From contig NZ_JAMXSB010000001.1 of assembly GCF_024124665.1 (NCBI RefSeq), positions 1 to 64,000 of the forward strand: a DNA stretch of 64,000 nucleotides, read 5' to 3'. Below, one piece after another: positions 45,109-53,364 of the stretch. The DNA is from Pleionea sp. CnH1-48. Lineage in GTDB: Bacteria; Pseudomonadota; Gammaproteobacteria; Enterobacterales; Kangiellaceae. The notes beneath the pieces were generated by a model. It saw only the letters and a program-made list of their open reading frames with translations. It ran no database searches and had not been told where the DNA came from. The translations under genes and the position numbers were made by a program. The first letter of the stretch is position 1. Each line of letters begins with the position of its first letter.

Positions 45109-45858
45109 TTACTCTATAACTTTTCGATACCGAGTATTCAAAACTCGATCCCAAAAGCTATTAACAAACCCAAAGTTAAATTTTCCTAGCCTATGATGGC
45201 TAGAATGATCTTGGGAGTATTTGAAAACCCATTGAATCAACCCATTATTTGATTGGATTTTAAAGTTAGAATGCAAAAGGATAGTAAACACCATGCCACC
45301 AACATGGAATAGTAACGCCAGCCCCAAGCTCAAAGAAAACATGGTCATAAAAATAGGCGCACTAAACCCTATAAATGCGGCTTCGATTGGATGCACGCTA
45401 TAAGACGACCATGGAGTGACTCGTACCGACCAATGATGAACATAATGGTATCGACTAAAAGGTTTTAAATGCAGTAAGCGATGGACAAAATAAGAATAGG
45501 TTTCGTAAAACACAACAAAGCTGACCCACTGCCAAGCAAAGTCAGAGATTGACGTTGGCCACAAGCCATCAAAAAGCCCACGGCTGGCTAAGCTGCCTAG
45601 AGCGAAAATAAAACAGGTTGTAAGGCCAAACTTAATTTCCCACCTGAACTGCTCCTCTTTGAGTGGACGCTGGTCAATATGAGTCCCTTGACCTCTTTCT
45701 ACCAGTTTGCCAATGACCAAAGAAAGAAAAGATGAAGCTATGACATAAACCAGAATGTTTGTCATCGCGGACATCAAAAAGGCAATCAACCAATGTGTGT
45801 TTATCCAAAACTCTAACAGTTCGTTAATAAAAGTCATAAATCTGACAATAGCATCCAC
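45109..45858 (-). CDS. Sterol-desaturase/fatty-acid-hydroxylase family protein
   Basis: A 249-aa multi-pass membrane di-iron hydroxylase. The His motifs are in order: YFVHRLLH (HxxxH), RYHYVHHWS (HxxHH), and QDHSSHHRLG (HxxHH), with extra Asn/His between. The family hydroxylates or desaturates membrane lipids such as fatty acids, sterols or ornithine lipids. The substrate is not predictable. It is a single gene. Confidence 0.9.
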   Translation of the reverse strand: MDAIVRFMTFINELLEFWINTHWLIAFLMSAMTNILVYVIASSFLSLVIGKLVERGQGTHIDQRPLKEEQFRWEIKFGLTTCFIFALGSLASRGLFDGLWPTSISDFAWQWVSFVVFYETYSYFVHRLLHLKPFSRYHYVHHWSVRVTPWSSYSVHPIEAAFIGFSAPIFMTMFSLSLGLALLFHVGGMVFTILLHSNFKIQSNNGLIQWVFKYSQDHSSHHRLGKFNFGFVNSFWDRVLNTRYRKVIE

Positions 45859-45973
45859 TTGCTATAAGGAGCCGCACTCTTCCAATACAGGCTCAACCTT
45901 AAATAAAAATATCACTCTCCATGAGTGAAGCTATGACTGCTAATGATAAACAAGAAAGTCTGCGATGTCCAAG

Positions 45974-46000
45974 ATGCCTCCTCGCCCAACGAGAAGGCAT
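45974..46000 (-). terminator. Terminator-like hairpin after the FAD oxidoreductase
   Basis: ATGCCTCCTCG (45974-45984) pairs with CGAGAAGGCAT (45990-46000) through 11 bp (one G-U or mismatch) with a 5-nt loop. It directly follows the FAD oxidoreductase stop on the minus strand but lacks a strong T-run there, so termination is likely but not certain. Confidence 0.45.
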
Positions 46001-46009
46001 AAAAAGATG

Positions 46010-47098
46010 TTACTCTGCCCGCAAATCGGGCGTGGTTCCATACATCTTATACATATTGGTGATCCCCATGTCTTTTTGCTTAAGACCGATAACAAACTTC
46101 ATAGTGGTGACACCAAAAGGCAATTGCGCAACACCTGAGTCGGTGCCTGTGGGTGTTACCATGACTAAAGGCGGAGTCTTGTAAGTTTTAACTTTTTTCC
46201 CTTTGATGGATTTCGCTATATTTTTGGCCAGAAATCCGCCTTGCACACTCGCAAGAAACCCATGCTTACGAGAATCAAGCGTCGAGCAATCCCCTAGCGC
46301 ATAGAGATTGTCATACCCTTGCACACGGGCCATTTCATCAACTTTTACCAAACCTTTCGTATCCAGAACGCCAGATAAGTTGGACTGCAAAAACTCTGTA
46401 TTGGGCATCATACCTACGCACTCATAAGCCTTATCAACAGAGAGCGTTTCTCCTGTTTTTTCGCAGCGATAGGCATCTCCCTGCTTCTTAAAACGTCGAT
46501 TAAACTTAACTTTTATACCCTTAGCGATGAGTTGTTCCCATGCTTTTAGCTGTGCTTTTGGCGGCGAGCTCTCTAACAGTCGGTCACCGGAATGAGCCAG
46601 CGTGATGCTTTTATCAGGGAAGGCGCTGGCAATTTCTCCGGCCAACTCTACGCCGACACTCCCACCGCCAATAATCAATACAGAGGCTGCCGATGTGAGA
46701 GATTGATGAGCATTTTGCATCTCTTGATTTCTCGCGGCATAAGTTAAACTGGTGAGTGTTTTAGCCTCTGGCAATGTGGGATAGCGGCTTCCCGTTGCGA
46801 TAATCGCTTGCTGAAACTCGATGCTTTCTCCAGTATCAAGTTCAACGCGATGATGAGTCATCGAGCTTACCCCAGCTTGTATGAAAGTGCCTTTAAGGAA
46901 ATCTCTATAAAGCTTTCTAGGCGTGTTGCCATGCAGCCGTGGAGCCGTCACGTTACGCAAGGTGGCAAAAGTCACCTCGAAATACTCTTTCTTATCAACC
47001 AGGGTGACTTCAACCCCCTCTTTCGCTAGTCCCTGGGCTACCGCCACGCCTGCAAAGCCTCCGCCAATGATTAACACTTCTGTCTGCCGATGATTCAT
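46010..47098 (-). CDS. NDH-2/AIF-like FAD oxidoreductase
   Basis: A 362-aa flavoprotein with two Rossmann motifs: LIIGGGFAGVAVAQGLAKEG for FAD and VLIIGGGSVGVELAGEI for NAD(P). The C-terminal flavin contact is ALGDCSTLD. Start ATG 47098 is supported by AGGAAAC. It resembles type II NADH dehydrogenases and AIF-type quinone oxidoreductases. It is divergent from a LysR gene 130 bp away, likely its regulator. Substrate not known; no C-terminal membrane helix is obvious. Confidence 0.88.
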   Translation of the reverse strand: MNHRQTEVLIIGGGFAGVAVAQGLAKEGVEVTLVDKKEYFEVTFATLRNVTAPRLHGNTPRKLYRDFLKGTFIQAGVSSMTHHRVELDTGESIEFQQAIIATGSRYPTLPEAKTLTSLTYAARNQEMQNAHQSLTSAASVLIIGGGSVGVELAGEIASAFPDKSITLAHSGDRLLESSPPKAQLKAWEQLIAKGIKVKFNRRFKKQGDAYRCEKTGETLSVDKAYECVGMMPNTEFLQSNLSGVLDTKGLVKVDEMARVQGYDNLYALGDCSTLDSRKHGFLASVQGGFLAKNIAKSIKGKKVKTYKTPPLVMVTPTGTDSGVAQLPFGVTTMKFVIGLKQKDMGITNMYKMYGTTPDLRAE

Positions 47099-47228
47099 GT
47101 CGCTTGTTTCCTGTGGGATTCTAAAAATAGGTTTCAATCAATCTTGAGAACACGATATCATTAGATATTTTCTATTTAAATTTGCAATTATCTATCTACT
47201 AGTTAGATTTTCACTAAGGAGTGATATT

Positions 47229-48107
47229 GTGACCCTGGATCAGCTCAAATCTTTGCAGGCCATCGTTGAAGGAGGCTCGCTGAAAGCTGCGGCTCAGCAA
47301 CTCCACCGAACACAGCCCACCATTAGCGTGGCCATCAAGAACCTTGAGCAGGAACTGGGGGTCACTCTGTTCGACAGGGAACAATATCGGAATACATTGA
47401 CCCCACAGGGAAAAGCGCTTTACGAAAAAGCCAAGCAAGTGCTAGGGCAAGCACTGTCAATGGAAAACCTGGCGAAACAGCTAAAAAGTGGACAAGAGCT
47501 TGAGGTAGGCCTCGCTTTTACCTCCGCCATCCCTGTTGCCCCCATCTTACAAACCATCCGCCAATGCAAAGCAGAGTACCCAGGCACGCGACTGGAGATT
47601 GTGTCTAAAAATGGAATGGGACCGCTGGACGTCCTAGAAGAAGGCCGAGCCTCTTTGTTGATCATTCCCTGGCTCAAAAACATCGAGTCGTTGGAGTCCA
47701 TGCACTTTATGAATTTGCGGTTTATGTCTGTTATTTCGGCACAATCTCCTTTGCTATCGAAGTACGAAGTTGTTCCCAAAGAGGTGATTCGTCGACATCC
47801 GCAAGTCGTCATCAGTGGACGAAAATCATCAAAAACCACCTACGGCGTTCTCGAAGGCGGAGATCAATGGCGAGTGAATGACTTTCTCACTAAAAAAGAA
47901 TTGATCGTTCAAGGAATGGGCTGGGGAAGTTTGCCAGAGCACCTCATTAAAGAAGAGCTCGATCAAGGTCTGCTCGCTCCCCTGCGTGTAGAAGGAGAAC
48001 CCAAACCGTCTGAAGTTGAGTTTCGTATAGCGCGTCTAGAATCTGAGACTGCAGGGCCAGTTGGTCAAAGGCTCTGGCAATTGTTTCGAGAAAGAGCGGC
48101 GGGATAA
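47229..48107 (+). CDS. LysR-type transcriptional regulator
   Basis: A 292-aa LysR protein starting at GTG 47229 with AAGGAG 8 bp upstream. The HTH is GGSLKAAAQQLHRTQPTISV, with AIKNLEQELGVTLFDRE following. It is divergent from the FAD oxidoreductase and probably controls it. It is also the last ordinary gene before the cassette cluster. Confidence 0.9.
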   Translation: MTLDQLKSLQAIVEGGSLKAAAQQLHRTQPTISVAIKNLEQELGVTLFDREQYRNTLTPQGKALYEKAKQVLGQALSMENLAKQLKSGQELEVGLAFTSAIPVAPILQTIRQCKAEYPGTRLEIVSKNGMGPLDVLEEGRASLLIIPWLKNIESLESMHFMNLRFMSVISAQSPLLSKYEVVPKEVIRRHPQVVISGRKSSKTTYGVLEGGDQWRVNDFLTKKELIVQGMGWGSLPEHLIKEELDQGLLAPLRVEGEPKPSEVEFRIARLESETAGPVGQRLWQLFRERAAG

Positions 48108-48282
48108 AGTAAATACGTTATATCTGCGTCAAAGCGATATTGATTGTAGGTCGCTCACACTGCTTATCTAGTTGAGTCAGCTTGGAGCAGCTTGCATTCT
48201 TAATAGAGTTTTGAAAATCACGGCTCATCCTGTTGCAGTAGCGAACTTTATAGAATAGAAAAAGAAAAGTGATGATACTCTA

Positions 48283-48348
48283 ATGATATCAAAGCTTTCT
48301 ACCAAGTGTCCTCACTGCGGTCGTTCTATTTCTGAATTGAAAGAGTAG
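48283..48348 (+). pseudogene. Truncated zinc-ribbon ORF
   Basis: The ATG at 48283 opens a 21-residue frame, MISKLSTKCPHCGRSISELK then E and a stop. CPHCG is the start of a zinc ribbon, and an A/G-rich stretch before the ATG could serve as ribosome site. Such proteins normally continue much further, so this looks like the first piece of a gene cut off where the cassette cluster begins. A genuine micropeptide is the alternative. Confidence 0.4.
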
Positions 48349-48384
48349 TATAAATAGATTTTTGTTGCTGTTTTTAATGGGAAA

Positions 48385-48441
48385 ATGTAACGTTTAAATG
48401 ACGGAGGCTGTCAGGCATCGAACTGATTATTTTTGTTAGGA
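48385..48441 (-). repeat. attC-like site of cassette A
   Basis: Plus strand begins ATGTAAC and ends GTTAGGA (48435-48441), with an imperfect stem between (GTTTAAATGA ... ATCGAACTGATTA). The same architecture recurs at 48836, 49269, 49751 and 50218. The ends match the simple-site consensus RYYYAAC...GTTRRRY with one or two deviations. Confidence 0.6.
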
Positions 48442-48459
48442 GTGAAACACTGGCACATA

Positions 48460-48834
48460 CTAAGAACGTCTTTGGAAACTTGATACCCCATTCTCTAATA
48501 GCCATTCATGAAGCCAATTATGGTTATGAACAATATAGTCACCCTCCCATTGGTTACTTCTAATCCAGTAGCCAATTAGAATTCCGAAGCTGAATATTAG
48601 AGTTTTATTATTCATGAAGTTGATATAAATTTCCGGCATCATCATCCAACCGGGAGCAGCTTTAGTTGATGTATCTATTTCTATAGTTTCTGCAAAACGA
48701 TTAACCACATCGTTATCTTGAATATCAGCAATAACAATATTACCTTTCTTACGCTTAATATTTAATGCTTTTTGTTGAGTTACAATGATCCTATTTGAAT
48801 CTTTTGCCAGCTGACTAATCGAGTTCTTATTCAT
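48460..48834 (-). CDS. Cassette A: hypothetical protein
   Basis: A 124-aa protein. A basic N-terminal half (MNKNSISQLAKDSNRIIVTQ, KALNIKRKKG) is followed by beta-rich sequence and a hydrophobic stretch (MNNKTLIFSFGILIGYWI) too short and interrupted to be a sure membrane helix. I recognise no family. It is the most distal of five small minus-strand genes separated by attC-like sites. Confidence 0.6.
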   Translation of the reverse strand: MNKNSISQLAKDSNRIIVTQQKALNIKRKKGNIVIADIQDNDVVNRFAETIEIDTSTKAAPGWMMMPEIYINFMNNKTLIFSFGILIGYWIRSNQWEGDYIVHNHNWLHEWLLENGVSSFQRRS

Positions 48835-48835
48835 A

Positions 48836-48898
48836 ACTTAACACTTAATCCATTAAAGAATGGCACAGCTAAGCATCCACTTGATTAACTTGTTAGGC
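48836..48898 (-). repeat. attC-like site of cassette B
   Basis: This is the best of the five. On the plus strand it runs from ACTTAAC (rc GTTAAGT, fits GTTRRRY) to GTTAGGC (rc GCCTAAC, fits RYYYAAC), 63 bp. Inside, TTAATC pairs with GATTAA and TGG with CCA around a central loop. The stop codon of cassette B lies within the right-hand end, as is usual for gene cassettes. Confidence 0.75.
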
Positions 48899-49258
48899 AT
48901 GACGAGCATTTTGTAGTCCATCAAGCCTTTTATTCCAGTTACCGTCGTGCTCATTTTCACAGGCTTCCTCAGTATCAAATACAATACGCCTTTTTATGTC
49001 TCTTACTTTTATATTGCCGGACAAAAGTCTGTTTTCAATAGCAGCCTTAAACTCATTAACAGTGTTATTTCCAGTTATCTTTATCAAGTTTTCTTGAGTA
49101 TCAAACACACAGATTATCGATAAACTATCCGGAAACGAATGAAAATTAACAATGTGAGTGAGCCATTGAAAGCCCTCATACGTCTTAAGATCTTCCTCAC
49201 ATGCATCAGTGAGAGCTGAAACTATGCTCTTCTCTAACTTTTTGTCTGATTTCCGCAT
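48893..49258 (-). CDS. Cassette B: conserved hypothetical protein
   Basis: A 121-aa soluble protein, mixed alpha/beta, with the pattern GFQWLTHIVNFHSFPDSLSI then ICVFDT and IVFDTEEACENEHDGNWNKR. I believe this belongs to a small family often seen in integron cassettes and sometimes mislabelled as Fis regulators; that is memory, not a search. Function unknown. It lies between two attC-like sites. Confidence 0.7.
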   Translation of the reverse strand: MRKSDKKLEKSIVSALTDACEEDLKTYEGFQWLTHIVNFHSFPDSLSIICVFDTQENLIKITGNNTVNEFKAAIENRLLSGNIKVRDIKRRIVFDTEEACENEHDGNWNKRLDGLQNARHA

Positions 49259-49268
49259 GATGTTTTCT

Positions 49269-49333
49269 ACCTAACGCCTTAGTGAGCTGATCTGCCAGAG
49301 GTCAGCATGATTAATATGTAATGTCATTATACG
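49269..49333 (-). repeat. attC-like site of cassette C
   Basis: Plus strand begins ACCTAAC (49269-49275, fits RYYYAAC) and ends near ATTATAC (49327-49333), where G of the expected GTTATAC is replaced. The core folds through GCTGA...TCAGC around GATCTGCCAGAGG. Cassette C's stop codon directly follows. Confidence 0.6.
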
Positions 49334-49334
49334 C

Positions 49335-49730
49335 TCACCCAAGGGTAAACCAAGCCACTACTTCCTTATTCCAAGGTGAGAAACTCTGCGGTTCTATTTT
49401 TTCCGCGTAATAACGTTCCAGACTCTCAGCTGTAGCCCCCCTACTAGGAGGGTGATTACCTTCTTTGTCGAATGACCATTGCGTCCCTACCATTTTCTCA
49501 AACCTCTCTTTCTCAGAGAGTAGCTGATCTATTTCTTTTTTTGATAGTTTTAGTATCACATAAGTATAGTGTTCGGGAACATCTTCTGGGAAACAACAAC
49601 AAAACAGAATTTTATTTTTATAATAAACTAAACCTCCTATTGGGCCATCGTAATAATCAGATATAAAGCACCAATCAACTTCTTTTGGTTTTATCTCCAA
49701 GTGCTCAAGAAGAATTTCATTTCTATCCAT
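49335..49730 (-). CDS. Cassette C: hypothetical protein
   Basis: A 131-aa protein counted from ATG 49730; a GTG at 49745 is possible, and neither has a ribosome site, which is common for cassette genes. It has a Cys cluster (KILFCCCFPEDVP), acidic helix (KKEIDQLLSEKERFEK) and a polar end. No family recognised. Flanked by attC-like sites. Confidence 0.6.
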   Translation of the reverse strand: MDRNEILLEHLEIKPKEVDWCFISDYYDGPIGGLVYYKNKILFCCCFPEDVPEHYTYVILKLSKKEIDQLLSEKERFEKMVGTQWSFDKEGNHPPSRGATAESLERYYAEKIEPQSFSPWNKEVVAWFTLG

Positions 49731-49750
49731 ATATTTAACAATCACTAATG

Positions 49751-49803
49751 GTCTAACGCTTTAAAGAATGCCTCTGAGGTTCAGCTTGATTCATTTATTA
49801 TAC
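49751..49803 (-). repeat. attC-like site of cassette D
   Basis: Starts GTCTAAC (49751-49757, fits RYYYAAC) and ends ATTATAC (49797-49803), with the same G-to-A change as cassette C's site. The inner arms include GCTTTAAAGAATGCC and GTTCAGCTTGATT. The stop codon of cassette D overlaps the right end. Confidence 0.6.
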
Positions 49804-50202
49804 ATGTTCAGGTCCTGCTTCTGGATACTGTGGGACACCTTCGGGAATAACTTCCCACGCAGCTTTGGAATCGACAAATATGTGTCTTCCAATTTCTATT
49901 CGTGGATCGTCATTTAAGCAACCCAACGTGATTCCATGAACATGACCATCATGAATGCCACACAAAGTTGACCCACATTTGCTACAAAACTGTAAACCAA
50001 AACCATGCTTACCGACATACGAGGTAAGTAACTCCTGGCCTTTAATCCACTTAAAGTCATCTCGCTCTACAATGGCATAAGCTGACGCCTGTGAACTAAA
50101 AGCTTTGCGACAACGCGAACAATGACATGAACGAGCATCCTTGAGAGCACCTGAAATTTCATATTTAATCTCACCACAAAAACATTCACCACTAATAGTC
50201 AC
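49798..50202 (-). CDS. Cassette D: GFA-family (CENP-V/GFA domain) protein
   Basis: A 134-aa protein of the GFA (glutathione-dependent formaldehyde-activating, CENP-V-like) family. The zinc Cys pattern is complete: CFCGEIKYE (CxC), SCHCSRCRK (CxCxxC), and QFCSKCGSTLCG (CxxC). Such proteins are common in integron cassettes and in marine bacteria. Formaldehyde or thiol chemistry is the family guess; the real substrate is unknown. Confidence 0.82.
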   Translation of the reverse strand: MTISGECFCGEIKYEISGALKDARSCHCSRCRKAFSSQASAYAIVERDDFKWIKGQELLTSYVGKHGFGLQFCSKCGSTLCGIHDGHVHGITLGCLNDDPRIEIGRHIFVDSKAAWEVIPEGVPQYPEAGPEHV

Positions 50203-50217
50203 ACTTAATTTTCCTTA

Positions 50218-50274
50218 TTCATAACGCTTTAATGAGCCGTGCCGCTAAACGCCAGCTTAATTAATTTGTTATAC
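50218..50274 (-). repeat. attC-like site of cassette E
   Basis: Plus strand begins TTCATAAC and ends GTTATAC (50268-50274, fits GTTRRRY). Arms GCTTTAATGAGCCGTG and CCAGCTTAATTAATT pair imperfectly, with extrahelical bases as in true attC sites. Cassette E's stop codon follows 3 bp later. Confidence 0.65.
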
Positions 50275-50277
50275 AAA

Positions 50278-50673
50278 TTACGCCTCTATCAAAGCATTGG
50301 TTTTATACTTTACCGTCTTTCTTCTCCAAAAAGAAAAATTGAAAAGCGAAGTAGTTGAAAATGTTACCCAGACTCCATCTTCAAGTGACTGTACCTGCCA
50401 TTTGTACTCTTTGCCACGCCGAAGGTAGACTTTCAGGCGACAGGCATCAGATAGCCCCCAAACGAAACAGTTTAATGCGTCTTTGAGTTCATTCTTATCA
50501 AAATGCTCATGCCAACTACTAAACCCTATTGTGTATTCTCTCTCATCTTCTCGAAACCACACATCAAAGCCATTTTCTGAATCAGGGATTACACAAATGT
50601 AATTTTCCTTCTCCTCGAACTTCACGTTAGGGTATTTTTTGAGTTTGCTTTTAATCTCTTCAATTGGACTCAT
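50278..50673 (-). CDS. Cassette E: hypothetical protein
   Basis: A 131-aa protein beginning MSPIEEIKSKLKKYPNVKFE. It has alternating strands (VIPDSENGFDVWFREDEREY), a helix with an HFDKNELKDALNCFVW motif, and a basic C-terminus (FWRRKTVKYKT). No family recognised. It is the first cassette in transcription order; the cassette-like boundary ends at it, and a compact inverted-repeat leader lies just upstream (50693-50738). Confidence 0.62.
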   Translation of the reverse strand: MSPIEEIKSKLKKYPNVKFEEKENYICVIPDSENGFDVWFREDEREYTIGFSSWHEHFDKNELKDALNCFVWGLSDACRLKVYLRRGKEYKWQVQSLEDGVWVTFSTTSLFNFSFWRRKTVKYKTNALIEA

Positions 50674-51217
50674 AGCTTTACATGTATAAGGAGTTAGTGA
50701 ACCGAAATCTTTCGGCTTCCTCCTGAGAAGGCACTAACCTTTTGTTTTTATTCATCAATATATATCTAATATTCTACCAGATATAAGCCGAACATTTCAT
50801 GATATCTTGCTACTGGAATCCCAAAAGGCTCGATATATCCCCGAACAAATAACGAAACACTGGTGATACCCTCAGAGTCAACACCTTCTTAACTTAGCCT
50901 TTACTTTCTTCTCAAAACCCACGGATAGGATTAACTCGTTCTACTTTCATGCAATGAACTCATTAATAAAAAACATCGCTGAATCCACATAGACTTCTGT
51001 TAACTCTATCGCTTACCTACCAAAACTACGAAAACATCTAGGTTAAAGGCTTTGGTCGAATCTCACTATTAAATGATTCACGGCATACGAAGGCATATCC
51101 CATTTTATGATGTCTATTCTGCGTCCAAGTCCGTTGCTGTCGTAATACAAAGATCGGGACTATAATTTTTCTACCCTTAAAGATAGATTCTCTTTAATAG
51201 CTCGTTGAGTTGACAGA
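50674..51217. other. Right flank of the cassette cluster
   Basis: About 540 bp without a gene. It contains the branched inverted repeat at 50693-50738. No integron integrase gene is visible here, and no further attC-like site was found. The remaining A+T-rich part should carry the promoter of the GGDEF/EAL gene at 51218. Confidence 0.5.
50693..50738 (-). repeat. Branched inverted repeat in the cassette E leader
   Basis: GTTAGTG (50693-50699) pairs with CACTAAC (50732-50738). Between them CCGAA pairs with TTCGG (50702-50715) and CTTC with GAAG (50716-50730), giving a compact three-way junction. On the minus strand it lies in the leader of cassette E. The strand read carries AGGAGG in the third arm. 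It may be a structured leader RNA, but no known class fits. Confidence 0.5.
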
Positions 51218-52930
51218 ATGTCACGGAAAAATGATCAAATACCTGCTGAGCAATTGCTTCGGATCGTATTAGATGCAATTCCTTTGCGCGTCTTCTGGAA
51301 AGATGTCGATCTGAACTACCTGGGTGCCAATCAAAAGTTACTCGATGATATCGGTTTTAAACAACTTGATGATTTGATTGGACAATCAGACTACGCCATT
51401 TATGACACTCCAGAAGAAGCAGAGCCCAAACGAGATGATGACAGAGAAGTAATGCGCACGGGCCAGCCAAAGCTTGATATAGAAGAACCTCTCCCCATTC
51501 CAGGCAAAAAGCTCAAATGGTTGCGCACCAATAAAGTTCCGATGAAAACGCCAAGCGGAGAAGTCATTGGGATATTAGGCACCTACCAAGATATTACGGA
51601 AGAAGTTGAATATCGACATTTGATCGAGCGTCAGGCATTGATCGACCCATTAACAGGTTTAGCCAATAGACGCTGCTTGCAAACACAAATCTTGGAGAGT
51701 AAATGTGAGTTTGGTGGCTTGTTGTTTATCGACCTAGATCGATTTAAGCAAGTTAATGATTCTTTGGGCCATTCCGTCGGCGATAATCTATTACAGTTGA
51801 TTGCTAGCAACTTCCAAGAAGTCGCAGATAAACATAATGCATTATTAGCAAGGTTAGGTGGAGATGAATTTAGCATCTATAAAACCTTTGAAACGGCATC
51901 AAATATTGAAGACTCTTTAGAAAGCATTGCCCAAGATGTACTTAATACATTAAACAAGCCAATAAAACTAAAAAACCATGTAGTTACTATTGGTGCGAGT
52001 GTAGGTATTGCGACCATTTTAGAAGCAAGTCGCTCCTCACAAGATAGTTTTGCAGAAGCAGACCTCGCCATGTACAGCGCCAAACTCGGAGGGCAGAACA
52101 AATATCAATTTTTCACGGAAGAACTGAGAATATCTGCTCATCGACAACATAAGTTGTATTCTTGCTTGCAACATGCCCTCGCTCAAGACGAATTCTACTT
52201 AATGTATCAACCTCAGTTTGATAGCAATCAAAACCTGATTGGCACAGAAGCATTGATAAGATGGAAAAGTGCAGAGCTCGGCGAAGTCTCGCCCGTAGAG
52301 TTTATCCCTATTGCTGAGGAAACAGGCATGATCCACGAAATAGGTGACTGGGTGATTCGCGAAGCATTGGATAGTTTGCAAAACTGGACAGCGTTATTGG
52401 CCAACAACCCCAATTTTAAACTCGCCATCAATGTCAGCTCTAGTCAATTTGAAAATAAGCAACTGCCACTTTACATAAAAGGACAACTTTTAATTCGAAG
52501 CCTCAATCCAGGAAACCTGGAATTAGAAATCACCGAAAGCTTACTGCTAGATCATAAAAAGAGTGCCGTAGAAGCGATGGAAGAACTCAAAAGAATTGGC
52601 GTCACCATAGCGATAGATGACTTTGGTACGGGATACTCATCTTTGTCATACTTGGCCACATTACCATTAAACAAACTAAAAATAGACCGCTCATTCGTAA
52701 CAGACTTGCACAATAACAGCACCAATAAAAAGCTGGTGGAAGCCATTGTTAATTTAGCCTCAGGTTTAGATCTAAATGTGATTGCAGAAGGAGTTGAAAC
52801 CCTTGAAGAAAAGAGTACGTTGGAAAATTTGAGTTGCTTTAGCTTTCAAGGATACTTTTTTGCAAAACCACTTTCTTTGCTTGAGTTTGAGCAAAGTCAT
52901 AATGGGTTCGCAGGAAGCTGCCGAGCCTGA
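51218..52930 (+). CDS. PAS-GGDEF-EAL cyclic-di-GMP protein
   Basis: A 570-aa cytoplasmic dual-domain protein. A PAS/PAC domain covers about residues 10-130 (RVFWKDVDLNYLGANQKLLD). The GGDEF domain (about 135-295) has LDRFKQVND and intact RLGGDEF. The EAL domain (310-560) has EALIRW, ITESLLLD, DDFGTGYSS and EGVET. Both activities may be present. No membrane segment, so the PAS senses an internal signal. It is a single gene. Confidence 0.93.
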   Translation: MSRKNDQIPAEQLLRIVLDAIPLRVFWKDVDLNYLGANQKLLDDIGFKQLDDLIGQSDYAIYDTPEEAEPKRDDDREVMRTGQPKLDIEEPLPIPGKKLKWLRTNKVPMKTPSGEVIGILGTYQDITEEVEYRHLIERQALIDPLTGLANRRCLQTQILESKCEFGGLLFIDLDRFKQVNDSLGHSVGDNLLQLIASNFQEVADKHNALLARLGGDEFSIYKTFETASNIEDSLESIAQDVLNTLNKPIKLKNHVVTIGASVGIATILEASRSSQDSFAEADLAMYSAKLGGQNKYQFFTEELRISAHRQHKLYSCLQHALAQDEFYLMYQPQFDSNQNLIGTEALIRWKSAELGEVSPVEFIPIAEETGMIHEIGDWVIREALDSLQNWTALLANNPNFKLAINVSSSQFENKQLPLYIKGQLLIRSLNPGNLELEITESLLLDHKKSAVEAMEELKRIGVTIAIDDFGTGYSSLSYLATLPLNKLKIDRSFVTDLHNNSTNKKLVEAIVNLASGLDLNVIAEGVETLEEKSTLENLSCFSFQGYFFAKPLSLLEFEQSHNGFAGSCRA

Positions 52931-53364
52931 ATGTTGAGTTTTTTGAAATTTACATACTTAAAGAATGAGTAAAGTGAAAAAATTGTGAATACGCTATTTT
53001 CCCTGAGGCCCTATCTTTAAACCCCACGTGTTGTCAGCCAGACTTTGTATGAGTATTCGGAGCGAAGATTGAAGTGATAATTTAGAAACACCGTAACTTC
53101 CTAGATATACGATATTTAGAAAGTGGATAGAAATAATCAACGAAAGCTACAAACGATTAACTCGTTCGCATTATTTGCACATCGGATTTTCTAAGATTTT
53201 GATTTAAAAGAGGTTCTTTTGCTAGAAATGGTGCCCGGGGCCGGACGCCAACCGCCTTATATATTGCGGCCTCTAACAGATATCGGGTAATTTTCGTGTA
53301 GAACTTTTTATTCTTTAGGCTCAGCTTAATTATATCTTATCCAAGGTGTAGCCACCAGACAGGC
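52931..53364. other. Intergenic stretch with tRNA-Leu 3'-end relic
   Basis: About 430 bp without a protein gene, lying between the GGDEF/EAL gene and the zinc-finger gene at 53365. Its one recognisable element is the tRNA-Leu 3' fragment at 53229-53256. Otherwise A+T-rich, with nothing else I can name. Confidence 0.5.
53229..53256 (-). pseudogene. tRNA-Leu 3'-end fragment (possible att relic)
   Basis: Read on the minus strand, GGCGGTTGGCGTCCGGCCCC then GGGCACCA is the 3' half of a tRNA-Leu (T-arm plus acceptor), with two changes in the T-loop. No 5' half can be found. Together with the gene 110 bp away, which carries a phage-integrase N-terminal-like domain, it may be a relic attachment site. 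Confidence 0.6.

Larger units (their letters stand above)
48108..48459. other. Left flank of the cassette cluster
   Basis: About 350 bp between the LysR gene and the first cassette gene. It holds a 21-codon zinc-ribbon-like fragment on the plus strand (48283-48348) and the first attC-like site (48385-48441), both listed separately. Nothing else stands out. Confidence 0.5.

Noticed and set aside
50693-50738. Another attC site or a glycine/aminoglycoside riboswitch
   Set aside because: The ends GTTAGTG/CACTAAC do not fit the attC core, and the hairpins do not match the named riboswitch classes.
48108-51217. Integron integrase in or next to the cassette cluster
   Set aside because: No tyrosine-recombinase-like protein is found between the LysR gene and the GGDEF/EAL gene.
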